A stretch of DNA of 12,402 bases, taken from NCBI GenBank assembly GCA_030627145.1, contig DAOUSQ010000015.1:1-12402 (forward strand), read 5' to 3'. The position numbers and the translations under genes are program-made. The stretch comes from Syntrophomonadaceae bacterium. GTDB lineage: Bacteria > Bacillota_B > Syntrophomonadia > Syntrophomonadales > Syntrophomonadaceae. The first letter of the stretch is position 1, and every line of letters starts with the position of its first letter. The notes beneath the pieces were generated by a model that was given only the letters and a program-made list of their open reading frames with translations, was not told where the DNA came from and ran no database searches. Shown here piece by piece: positions 5,455-12,196 of the stretch.

Positions 5455-6156
5455 TTAAACGTTGGTTATTCTTTTTGCCCGGTCGGCAAATATACCCAGG
5501 TTAATATAATTGCTAATTACATCGATGTTATTTTTCCCGTTGACGTTAATAGTGTATGTCAGGCCGAAACCATCTCCGTAGACATTATGCAGGTCAACCA
5601 TAAGTCCCAGGAGAAGAAGTTTATTGTTATTTACCAGGTCGGCCACTGCATAATTTGACATCAGGTAATCAATTTGCATATCCACGTTTAATTCTGCTAA
5701 CTGGGTAATCCGTAGTTCATTATTGCTATCAAGCTGAATCCCTGTTTTCCGTTGAGCATCTTCCAGGGAATTTTTTACTATTGATACTTCCTGTCTGATT
5801 GCCATGGGTTCCTCAATAAAGTTGGATTCAGCAGCTATTATGGCACCACAATCAGTATGACCGGCAATAATCATTATTGGGGTGTGTAAGTGGAGTAAAC
5901 CATACAGAATGGAACCTTCATTAGTTTTTACCTGGTTACCGATGTTCTCGATAGAAAATATACGATTGAAAATTTCGCCATAGATATTAACAGGCATACG
6001 TGCATCTGAGCATGTGAGTAGAGTGACTACAGGGTGTTGTTTAAAATTACTCTCTTGAAAACTATCCAATGGGAAATTACTTTCAAAATGCTTTATACTA
6101 TCTTCCAGGTTTTTAATAACAACTTCCTTGCTATACTTTTCTGAAGATTGGATCAT
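5455..6156 (-). CDS. Beta-class carbonic anhydrase
   Basis: The 233-residue enzyme interconverts CO2 and bicarbonate using zinc. The beta-class ligand set is present: C49-S-D51-A-R53 in VVTLLTCSDARMPV, and H100-x2-C103 in IAGHTDCGAII. The Asp-Arg dyad D51/R53 is intact. ENIGNQV (70-76) replaces the usual RNAGN sequence, and the later NVDMQIDYL segment is also typical. No signal peptide is visible, so it is probably cytoplasmic. The start is the ATG at 6156-6154 with GGAGGTG (complement of 6163-6169) at proper spacing; a GTG at 6171 would place the Shine-Dalgarno inside the coding region. It faces ppx convergently and is divergent from the FNT channel gene, with 430 bp between them. Supplying bicarbonate or balancing CO2 alongside formate transport is a reasonable inference. 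Confidence 0.9.
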   Translation of the reverse strand: MIQSSEKYSKEVVIKNLEDSIKHFESNFPLDSFQESNFKQHPVVTLLTCSDARMPVNIYGEIFNRIFSIENIGNQVKTNEGSILYGLLHLHTPIMIIAGHTDCGAIIAAESNFIEEPMAIRQEVSIVKNSLEDAQRKTGIQLDSNNELRITQLAELNVDMQIDYLMSNYAVADLVNNNKLLLLGLMVDLHNVYGDGFGLTYTINVNGKNNIDVISNYINLGIFADRAKRITNV

Positions 6157-6182
6157 AGAACGCACCTCCACTATAAAATAAT

Positions 6183-6191
6183 ATAATACCA
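6183..6191 (-). promoter_or_regulatory. Possible extended -10 promoter of the carbonic anhydrase gene
   Basis: On the minus strand TGGTATTAT is an extended -10 element (TGn plus TATTAT). It would start transcription about 20 nt before the ATG, just ahead of the ribosome-binding site. The -35 region is weak (TTATGT). Confidence 0.35.
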
Positions 6192-6324
6192 GCTATAAAA
6201 AAATAACATAAACAATTTCCTCTCGCAGGTATTTCTCTCTTTATGTAGAAATAATTCCTTTGGAGAGAACATATTGACACTAACTGTAAAATTATGTTGA
6301 TAAAAAATACTGGTAGTCATTATT

Positions 6325-6352
6325 TTAACATCTAGCAGATTAATTGTACAAT
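6325..6352 (+). promoter_or_regulatory. Candidate sigma-A promoter for the FNT channel gene
   Basis: TTAACA (6325-6330) and TACAAT (6347-6352) are separated by 16 bp, each one base from consensus. Use of this site would give a leader of about 230 nt containing the hairpin at 6416-6457. A perfect TTGACA at 6274 was considered but has no matching -10. Confidence 0.45.
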
Positions 6353-6415
6353 GTAACTCCTGCTTTTGAAAAATAACGGAGTATATAGCATTTATCTCAA
6401 GTATTTTAAGGGAAC

Positions 6416-6457
6416 TAACCTGGGCATAAGAGTATGAATTGGAGTATGTCCGGGTTG
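6416..6457 (+). ncRNA. Structured leader hairpin upstream of the FNT channel gene
   Basis: TAACCTGGGCAT (6416-6427) pairs with ATGTCCGGGTTG (6446-6457) over 12 bp, using three G-U pairs, around an 18-nt loop. G-U pairs make the stem stronger as plus-strand RNA than on the complement, which suggests a transcribed leader element. A purine-rich tract (6492-6530) follows. It does not match any riboswitch class I can recognise. Confidence 0.35.
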
Positions 6458-6586
6458 TAATAAGATGCTGTTTCAGGGTAGGCAGTATCCTAGAAGAAGG
6501 GAAAGGAGGGTTAGAAAAGGGGGGATAGAATAAACAATATATCCAGATAATTTATAACGTATTATTAAAGGAGAGTGAAGTAGAAC

Positions 6587-7423
6587 ATGAATTTTTTGAC
6601 TCCAGCAGAAATTTCGGCTGCTGCTGCTAATGCAGGTAAGGGAAAAACTGAGCTGCCATTTGCAAAAATGTTTGTGTTAGGTATTCTCGCAGGTGTTTAC
6701 ATTGGCTTTGGAGCCAATCTTGCTACTAAAATTGGGGCGGCTACTGATGCAGGCACATCTGGAAACATATTCCTGTTTGGTGCGGTCTTCTCCGTAGGTC
6801 TGATGTTAGTTGTTATAGCCGGTGCAGAGCTTTTCACCGGAAACAATATGGCATGCTTTATTTCGGCATGTAATGGACAGGCAAGCTGGGGTGGCCTGCT
6901 TTATAACTGGGTAGTAGTTTATTTTGCTAATTTCGTTGGTTCTTTAATATTGGTTTATATTATTTTTAATGGTAATTACTGGGGCGATGCTGCTGCGTTA
7001 TCTGCCATGGGAGCCAAAGCTGTCGCTATAGCTAAAGGTAAAATGAGCTTAAGTTGGGGTGCGGCTTTCTTCCGGGGTATATGCTGTAACTGGTTGGTAT
7101 GCCTGGCTGTATGGCTGGCTTTTGCAGCAAAAGATGTAGCAGGAAAAATATTTGGTATATTCTTCCCTATCATGGCTTTCGTATCCAGTGGCTTCGAGCA
7201 TTGCGTCGCCAACATGTTCTTTGTCCCTATGGGGCTTACTATAGCCAATTCTGCTCCTGGTGCAGTAGCAGAAAAATTTGCTATGGCACCGGATGCAGTA
7301 GCTTCATTCTTTACTTACGGCACTTTTATCAGCAACAACTTAATTCCAGTTACTCTCGGAAACATCGTGGGTGGAGCTTTATTTACAGGTGGCGTTTACT
7401 GGTTTGTTTACCTGAAAAAATAG
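6587..7423 (+). CDS. focA: FNT-family channel, FocA-like formate transporter
   Basis: The 278-residue membrane protein has the aquaporin-like six-helix fold of the formate/nitrite transporter family, which works as a pentamer in the cytoplasmic membrane. Family signatures are AGAELFTGNN (78-87), GICCNWLVCLA (164-174) and SGFEHCVANMFF (201-212). Residues lining the E. coli FocA pore are conserved in kind: F68 and L72 in FSVGL, T84 in the omega loop, F198, and the central histidine H205. The C-terminal NLIPVTLGNIVGGALFTGGV is also FocA-like. This favours formate over nitrite or hydrosulfide, but substrate assignment from sequence is an inference. The start ATG 6587 has AAAGGAGA at 6567-6574, slightly far. 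It is divergent from the carbonic anhydrase gene and ends at a strong terminator, so it is probably monocistronic. Confidence 0.92.
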   Translation: MNFLTPAEISAAAANAGKGKTELPFAKMFVLGILAGVYIGFGANLATKIGAATDAGTSGNIFLFGAVFSVGLMLVVIAGAELFTGNNMACFISACNGQASWGGLLYNWVVVYFANFVGSLILVYIIFNGNYWGDAAALSAMGAKAVAIAKGKMSLSWGAAFFRGICCNWLVCLAVWLAFAAKDVAGKIFGIFFPIMAFVSSGFEHCVANMFFVPMGLTIANSAPGAVAEKFAMAPDAVASFFTYGTFISNNLIPVTLGNIVGGALFTGGVYWFVYLKK

Positions 7424-7451
7424 TAGATACTAATTTCATAGTTCACATATG

Positions 7452-7475
7452 CATATGAACATATGAACATATGAA
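7452..7475. repeat. Three tandem copies of CATATGAA
   Basis: Three exact 8-bp units lie between the FNT stop and its terminator, preceded by a partial inverted unit (GTTCACATATG, 7441-7451). The last unit overlaps the terminator stem by two bases. It is a short tandem repeat with no evident function. Confidence 0.7.
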
Positions 7476-7517
7476 CAACAGAGAGATCAAATGGGATCTC
7501 TCTGTTGTTGTTTTCTT
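7474..7517 (+). terminator. Intrinsic terminator of the FNT channel gene
   Basis: A perfect 15-bp stem, AACAACAGAGAGATC (7474-7488) with its complement (7495-7509), closes the loop AAATGG. It is followed by GTTTTCTT. Confidence 0.88.
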
Positions 7518-7607
7518 ATAAACTATGTTGAACAATTATCTAATTTGTTTGTTCTGCTGCTTAAAAGAATGAATTTTGTACGAATAAAAAAATAATCTCT
7601 GCTTTCT

Positions 7608-7641
7608 AATGACAAATTTTACCATACCGTCCTGCTATAAT
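7608..7641 (+). promoter_or_regulatory. Spo0A-type sigma-A promoter of spoIIE
   Basis: A perfect TATAAT (7636-7641) with an extended TGC in front lies 21 bp after ATGACA (7609-7614, five of six to TTGACA). In B. subtilis spoIIE has the same unusual 21-bp spacing and depends on phosphorylated Spo0A. AATGACAAA (7608-7616) matches the reverse Spo0A box TTYGACAAA at seven of nine bases and overlaps the -35 element, as in known Spo0A-activated promoters. A second possible sigma-A site lies downstream (TTGAAT 7667-7672, 16 bp, TATAAA 7689-7694). Confidence 0.55.
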
Positions 7642-7655
7642 TGGTGAACAGGCCC

Positions 7656-7747
7656 GGCACTCAATTTTGAATTAGAATGATTTAGACTTATAAAAAATTT
7701 TGTGCTGTACAGCCACACATAATATTGCCGGTACTTGCTTGAGTGCC
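7656..7747. repeat. Long-range inverted repeat in the spoIIE leader
   Basis: GGCACTCAA (7656-7664) is exactly complementary to TTGAGTGCC (7739-7747), 74 nt apart. The palindrome GCTGTACAGC (7704-7713) lies between them. The right arm ends about ten bases before the GGGGGAG ribosome-binding site of spoIIE. In a transcript from the 7608-7641 promoter this would close a leader domain next to the start. Confidence 0.4.
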
Positions 7748-7769
7748 AGGTCAGGGGTGGGGGAGACAA

Positions 7770-10241
7770 ATGCTGGAGAAACTTGAAATTTATCCTTATC
7801 AGCGAGTAGTTGAGCCAGTTGCGCGTAATAGACGAAATAATAGGAAGGAGTTGCTTGGTGCCCTTAAAAAATGGGATTGGAACAGTCAAACTTTTCTTAA
7901 TAAAGGCGTAATTGGTTTTCTAAAAACCATTACAACAATAGATAATTTGTTACTTGGTATGGGAGTCTTTGTTATGGCCCGGGCTTTTGTATTAGAAGAG
8001 TTACTGCCTTTTGTTTTTGCCTATGTTGCAGCATTTGGGTACAGGGAAAGAAGCCGTTCCATATTCTTATTGGCTCTTGCAGCGCCAGGTTTTTCAACAG
8101 TTCTCAGTGGAGTTGACCTGTGGACCAATATCCTGGTCTTATGTTTTCTGGCGGGAGTAATAAACTATATTAATATACCCGAGGAGAAAACCTGGTGGGG
8201 ACTTCCGTTATTAACTATTTCTATAATACTTATAGCAAAAAGTATTTTTTTGATTTTTAACGATGTTTCATTTTATTCGGAAATGGTTATTGTTTTTGAA
8301 GCATTGATTGCAGGTGTACTGACATTTGTGTTTGTTGTTGCAAGTGACGTTATTAGAGCAAAAAAGGCTCTTTTAAAGTTTAATTTTGAAGATATAGCTG
8401 CATTTATGGTCCTTGGTATAGGTATAGTAATGGGTTTAAATGATGTTCATTTTGCTGGTTTAAGTATAAGCAGTGTATTGTGCCGGTTTGGAATACTTAT
8501 AGCCGCTTTTTTATGGGGGAGCGGGGGAGGAAGTATGGTTGGGATAATGTGTGGCATTATACCTTCTATATCATCCAGCATATTTGTCTCAAGTCTTGGA
8601 ATGTATGCTGTTTCAGGACTTCTGGCCGGACTTTTTAAAAACTTTGGCCGGCTGGGAGTAATTATAGGCTTTATGCTGGGAACCCTGGCATTTTCAATGT
8701 TTATCTCTGAAACTCAGGCAACGATACTGGGAATCTGGGAAACGGGAATAGCCTGCCTGGGATTTTGTTTACTACCTGGTTCCCTCAAGGATAAAATGCC
8801 TGTACAGTCACTGGGGCCAATTAGCAACTTAAAAGAAACTGATTTACAGCTTATAGATACACGTATTAGAGAAACAACACGCAGCCGTATTAAACATCTT
8901 GCGGATGTTTTTGAGGAATTGAGCTGTACTTTTATGGATGAATCAAATTTAAAACCAAAAGCAAATCAAACGGCATATTTAAATTACCTGTATGATGAGA
9001 TATCACATGGTTTCTGTGAAAATTGTTCACATTACGATAGCTGTTGGGGCCAGGACTGTTATCGTAGTTCCCAGGAAATATTGGATATATTTACCATTGC
9101 AGAAACATCAGGGTCGGTTAGTTTTGAAGAGTGTCCAGTTGATTTCAGGCGCCGGTGCATTTATGGGCGTGAGATGGTTACTACTATTAATTATCTTTTT
9201 GACAACCTGCGGATTAATGAATACTGGTTGGAAAAATTGGATGAGTCTCGTGACCTTGTGGCAAAGCAGCTAAAAGGGGTTGGTAATATAATAAAAGACC
9301 TGGCTGATGAAATTAATATTAAATCAGTAATAGATTATGAAATGCGGGACAGACTGCTTGAAGGTAGTAAGCGATTGGGTATTAATATCAAGGATATAAC
9401 TCCCATTAAAACTAATGGGGAACAGTTACATGTAAATGTAATTATGGATTCCTGTCTAGATGGTCAGAATTGTGAACTTAATATTGCCCCCGCTATTTCT
9501 TCGTTGGCCGGGGAAAAATTGGGAGTGTGTGAGAAAAAGTGCCCCTGTTTTGTGGGGAAAGGACAATGTGAATTTACGTTAACCCGGGCATTCACTTATA
9601 AAGTATCAAGCGGAGCGGCCCAGATAGGAAAAGAACCTGTTTGTGGGGACAGCTTTACTATTTCTACTCTAAAGGAAGGAAAAGAATTAATAGCTTTAAG
9701 TGATGGAATGGGAGTGGGAGAAAAAGCATGCAGTGAAAGTCAGGCAGCAGTACACCTGCTGGAAAACCTTCTTAATACTGGATTTGACAATCAGGTTGCT
9801 TTGAGTACAATAAACTCTGTTCTTATGTTAAAATCTACATCTGAAACTTTTGCTACCATAGATATGGTGATGATTGACCTGTATACTGCGGAGGTAGATT
9901 TTATAAAAATAGGAAGTGCTCCTTCATTTATTAAGAGAGGTAACAAAGTAGGGGTTATTACCTCTAATTCCCTCCCTATTGGTATTCTGGATACTGTTGA
10001 TATAGTTAGTGAAAAAAGGACTCTCTGTCCGAGGGATATGCTGGTAATGGTAAGTGACGGGGTGTTAGAGATTTCCAGGAATGTTAATGATGACAATTGG
10101 ATATTAAGCTTCCTGGCAGCAATTGATGAAAATGATCCACAGCTGGTAGCAGAGATGATATTCAATAAAGCACTGGCTTTGTGTAATGGTAAACCATATG
10201 ATGATATGACGGTTATCTGTATAAATATTGATTATGCGTAA
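7770..10241 (+). CDS. spoIIE: Stage II sporulation protein E, serine phosphatase
   Basis: The 823-residue protein is close to the B. subtilis length of 827. The N-terminal third (about 45-320) is a chain of some ten membrane helices. The central region (about 345-590) corresponds to the oligomerisation and FtsZ-interacting part. The C-terminal PP2C domain has GDSF (D627), SDGMG (D645), the SpoIIE-specific run VGSAPSFIKRG, SDG (D763) and DDMTV (D811, D812). SpoIIE dephosphorylates SpoIIAA to release sigma-F in the forespore and also acts at the polar septum. Cysteines cluster at 416, 419, 425, 430 and again at 562, 568, 587, 591, 593, 600, unlike Bacillus. The start ATG 7770 follows GGGGGAG; an upstream in-frame GTG at 7743 lies in front of that site and inside the inverted repeat. 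It is preceded by a Spo0A-type promoter and followed by a terminator. Confidence 0.97.
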   Translation: MLEKLEIYPYQRVVEPVARNRRNNRKELLGALKKWDWNSQTFLNKGVIGFLKTITTIDNLLLGMGVFVMARAFVLEELLPFVFAYVAAFGYRERSRSIFLLALAAPGFSTVLSGVDLWTNILVLCFLAGVINYINIPEEKTWWGLPLLTISIILIAKSIFLIFNDVSFYSEMVIVFEALIAGVLTFVFVVASDVIRAKKALLKFNFEDIAAFMVLGIGIVMGLNDVHFAGLSISSVLCRFGILIAAFLWGSGGGSMVGIMCGIIPSISSSIFVSSLGMYAVSGLLAGLFKNFGRLGVIIGFMLGTLAFSMFISETQATILGIWETGIACLGFCLLPGSLKDKMPVQSLGPISNLKETDLQLIDTRIRETTRSRIKHLADVFEELSCTFMDESNLKPKANQTAYLNYLYDEISHGFCENCSHYDSCWGQDCYRSSQEILDIFTIAETSGSVSFEECPVDFRRRCIYGREMVTTINYLFDNLRINEYWLEKLDESRDLVAKQLKGVGNIIKDLADEINIKSVIDYEMRDRLLEGSKRLGINIKDITPIKTNGEQLHVNVIMDSCLDGQNCELNIAPAISSLAGEKLGVCEKKCPCFVGKGQCEFTLTRAFTYKVSSGAAQIGKEPVCGDSFTISTLKEGKELIALSDGMGVGEKACSESQAAVHLLENLLNTGFDNQVALSTINSVLMLKSTSETFATIDMVMIDLYTAEVDFIKIGSAPSFIKRGNKVGVITSNSLPIGILDTVDIVSEKRTLCPRDMLVMVSDGVLEISRNVNDDNWILSFLAAIDENDPQLVAEMIFNKALALCNGKPYDDMTVICINIDYA

Positions 10242-10273
10242 ATTTAATATAATTTTCGTTAATTATTAATACA

Positions 10274-10311
10274 GGGAAAGTATTAAGATATATAAGTACT
10301 TTCCTTTTTTT
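10274..10311 (+). terminator. Intrinsic terminator of spoIIE
   Basis: GGAAAGTATT (10275-10284) pairs with AGTACTTTCC (10295-10304), with one G-U pair, and is followed by seven T (10305-10311). Confidence 0.85.
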
Positions 10312-10380
10312 ATTAATAAATTTGACTTTAGAAAAAACTTGGGTAGCATTAATATAGATACTATTACATGGAGATATATG

Positions 10381-11754
10381 ATGCTAAATAAGGTGAAAAA
10401 TTTTATCAAGGAGTACCGGCTTATTAGCCCTGGTGATCTCGTAATTTTGGGAGTATCAGGTGGACCGGATTCTATGGCTTTGCTTCATATTATGGATAGG
10501 TTTAAAAGTGAAATGGGTTTTCGACTTTCTGTTGCTCATTTAAATCATGGATTGCGAGATGAAGCTGGAGCTGAGGAGGAATTTGTCAAAGAGTACTGCC
10601 AGAACAGGGACATCCCTTTTTATTTTCAAAGAGTAAATATTAAAAAGCTGGCTTCCCAGGAAAAAAAATCCCTTGAAGAAGCGGGCCGGGATTATCGTTA
10701 CAAGTATTTTCGTGAGTTAATTCATGATATCGGGGCTGATCGTATCGCTACTGCGCATCACCAGGATGATATTGCTGAAACTGTGCTGCTTCATCTATTA
10801 AGGGGAAGCGGAATAAAGGGTCTACGGGGAATTATGCCGGTAAAGGGCAGACTTATAAGGCCACTGCTTTGTGTATCCAAAAGAGAAATAAAAACCTATT
10901 TAGAAAAGATGAAAGTAGATTATTGTCTTGACAAAAGCAACTATGACTCAACTTATCTCCGTAACAGGGTGAGGCATAAATTAATCCCATACTTACAGAA
11001 GGATTTTAACCCCCGCATTGTAGAAAGTCTAAACCAGCTGGCAGATATTGCCCGGGAAGAAAATGAAGCTATGGAAGAGAAAACTCGCCTTTTGTGGGAA
11101 AAGGTTGTTATCAGGGCAGAAGAGGAGTTAATAGTCCTAAATAAACATATACTGCACGATTTACATCCTGCCTACCAGCGCAGGTTGATTCTAAAAGCGC
11201 TGGGCGACCTTAAAGGAGAATCGGGATGGAATATGCAGGATGTTCAAAACATAAGGACGCTGGCGAAAAAAGAAGGATCATCTAAGCGGCTGCATTTAAA
11301 AAAAGGAATCTTTGTAAATATAGCTTACGGTGAACTGGTATTTTCCTGTGATCCACCCGGGAAAGTTTCTTTTAATTATAAAGTTCCTATTCCGGGACGA
11401 ATAACTGTGCCTGAAATAGGAGAGACTTTTGTTTTTAAAGTTCTTAATAAAAATCAGTTTGAACCAGAAGCCGATGATATTAACCTGGATTATGATAAAC
11501 TTGATAAAGATATTTTTCTTCGTTCCAGGCAGGCAGGTGATATCTTCCTCCCGCCCGGACTGAATGGTAGAAAAAAAATAAAAGACTTTTTTATAGATAT
11601 TAAACTTCCTATGACTGAACGAGACAGGGTGCCTCTCCTAGCATCCGGTAACGAAGTATATGTAGTGTTTGGGTTAAGAATTTCGCAATTAGCCGCTGCA
11701 GGGCCAAAAACCGAAAGGTTTCTTATTATAAAAAGAGAAAAAAATGACAGATGA
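10381..11754 (+). CDS. tilS: tRNA(Ile)-lysidine synthase
   Basis: The 457-residue enzyme attaches lysine to C34 of the CAU-anticodon tRNA-Ile using ATP, changing its identity from Met to Ile; it is essential in most bacteria. The N-type ATP pyrophosphatase P-loop is SGGPDS (26-31). Further family blocks are VAHLNHGLRDEA, RIATAHHQDDIAETVLLHLL and GLRGI (adenylation and substrate recognition), then RNRVRHKLIPYL. The C-terminal domain contains RSRQAGDIFLPPG, GRKKIKDFFID and VFGLRIS. Length agrees with the long Gram-positive type (B. subtilis 472). ATG 10381 is preferred because GGAGA (10370-10374) is 6 nt upstream; the adjacent ATG 10378 would add one Met. A TTG at 10339 is too far from any ribosome-binding site. 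No clear own promoter is seen. In Bacillus hprT would follow; here it does not. Confidence 0.96.
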   Translation: MLNKVKNFIKEYRLISPGDLVILGVSGGPDSMALLHIMDRFKSEMGFRLSVAHLNHGLRDEAGAEEEFVKEYCQNRDIPFYFQRVNIKKLASQEKKSLEEAGRDYRYKYFRELIHDIGADRIATAHHQDDIAETVLLHLLRGSGIKGLRGIMPVKGRLIRPLLCVSKREIKTYLEKMKVDYCLDKSNYDSTYLRNRVRHKLIPYLQKDFNPRIVESLNQLADIAREENEAMEEKTRLLWEKVVIRAEEELIVLNKHILHDLHPAYQRRLILKALGDLKGESGWNMQDVQNIRTLAKKEGSSKRLHLKKGIFVNIAYGELVFSCDPPGKVSFNYKVPIPGRITVPEIGETFVFKVLNKNQFEPEADDINLDYDKLDKDIFLRSRQAGDIFLPPGLNGRKKIKDFFIDIKLPMTERDRVPLLASGNEVYVVFGLRISQLAAAGPKTERFLIIKREKNDR

Positions 11755-11784
11755 TATTAATAATACAACTTTCGTACTTGACAG

Positions 11785-11818
11785 AATAATATTTTTTTAT
11801 TCCATAAAAAGTATTATT
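11785..11818 (+). terminator. AT-rich hairpin after tilS
   Basis: A long AT-rich stem pairs 11785-11800 with 11804-11818 around the loop TCC, with one bulge and a C opposite a mismatched position. A TTGACA (11778-11783) abuts it but has no -10 at normal spacing. The absence of a T-run makes terminator function uncertain. Confidence 0.4.
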
Positions 11819-11821
11819 TAA

Positions 11822-11924
11822 GTGATAAGTGAAGGGTTAAACGTGAGGCAAATAATCACTGAATTTAGAAAAACCTTGCTTACAAGAAATCCTTCCACCT
11901 AACGACTCACTCCTTACTTATTAT
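11822..11924. repeat. Heptad-repeat element, copy B (both ends visible)
   Basis: Four plus-strand units GTGATAA, GTGAAGG, GTTAAAC and GTGAGGC (11822-11849) open the element. Minus-strand units GTAAGGA (11911-11917), GTGAGTC (11904-11910), GTTAGGT (11897-11903) and a weaker GGAAGGA close it, giving a terminal-inverted-repeat layout of about 100 bp. The core 11841-11880 is 37/40 identical to copy A at 3218-3257. The whole 11755-12196 gap contains no gene; besides this element it holds hairpins and the ftsH promoter. Confidence 0.7.
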
Positions 11925-11942
11925 TTTTGGGTAAAAAACATC

Positions 11943-11982
11943 CACAGTTTAGTATTGCTTCAATTAGGTCTTGTAAACTGTG
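11943..11982. repeat. Inverted repeat in the tilS-ftsH gap
   Basis: CACAGTTTA (11943-11951) is exactly complementary to TAAACTGTG (11974-11982) with a 22-nt loop. Purpose unknown. Confidence 0.4.
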
Positions 11983-12127
11983 AAAGTTGAGTTAATAATT
12001 GATTGAGCATGGATATTAATGGTCGATAGTGAAAACATATAATTCGGATATGTACCAGGCTATAAAATAAATTGTTGTGGAAAAAGCCAATAGTTTATTC
12101 TGATGTTTTCCGTTAAATTGAAGGATA

Positions 12128-12156
12128 TTGAAAACCAGGGCCGGTTATGCTAAAAT
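12128..12156 (+). promoter_or_regulatory. Sigma-A promoter of ftsH
   Basis: TTGAAA (12128-12133) and TAAAAT (12151-12156) are separated by 17 bp, and TGC just before the -10 adds an extended element. The expected leader is about 35 nt, ending with GGGGAGG (12183-12189) and the TTG start of ftsH. Confidence 0.7.
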
Positions 12157-12196
12157 ATGACGAAATTTCTCATTAGTGCAAAGGGGAGGAAAAATC

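Noticed and set aside
5401..5658. Plus-strand open frame overlapping the ppx end and the carbonic anhydrase 3' end
   Set aside because: It is antisense to the carbonic anhydrase gene, crosses the 5412-5447 hairpin, and has no ribosome-binding site.
6154..6171. GTG start at 6171 for the carbonic anhydrase
   Set aside because: The GGAGGTG ribosome-binding site would then be inside the coding region; the ATG at 6156 fits better.
6274..6302. Perfect TTGACA at 6274-6279 as an FNT promoter
   Set aside because: No acceptable -10 hexamer occurs at 16-18 bp; the best nearby choices match three of six bases or fewer.
7099..7458. Plus-strand open frame of 119 codons within the FNT gene
   Set aside because: It is an out-of-frame shadow of the FNT coding region, Cys/Tyr/Arg-rich and without recognisable motifs.
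7452..7475. CRISPR-like array
   Set aside because: The units are only 8 bp, directly adjacent, without spacers; it is a simple tandem repeat.
11940..12127. Remnant of hprT in the tilS-ftsH gap
   Set aside because: No phosphoribosyltransferase motif (such as the acidic PRPP loop) can be read in any frame here.
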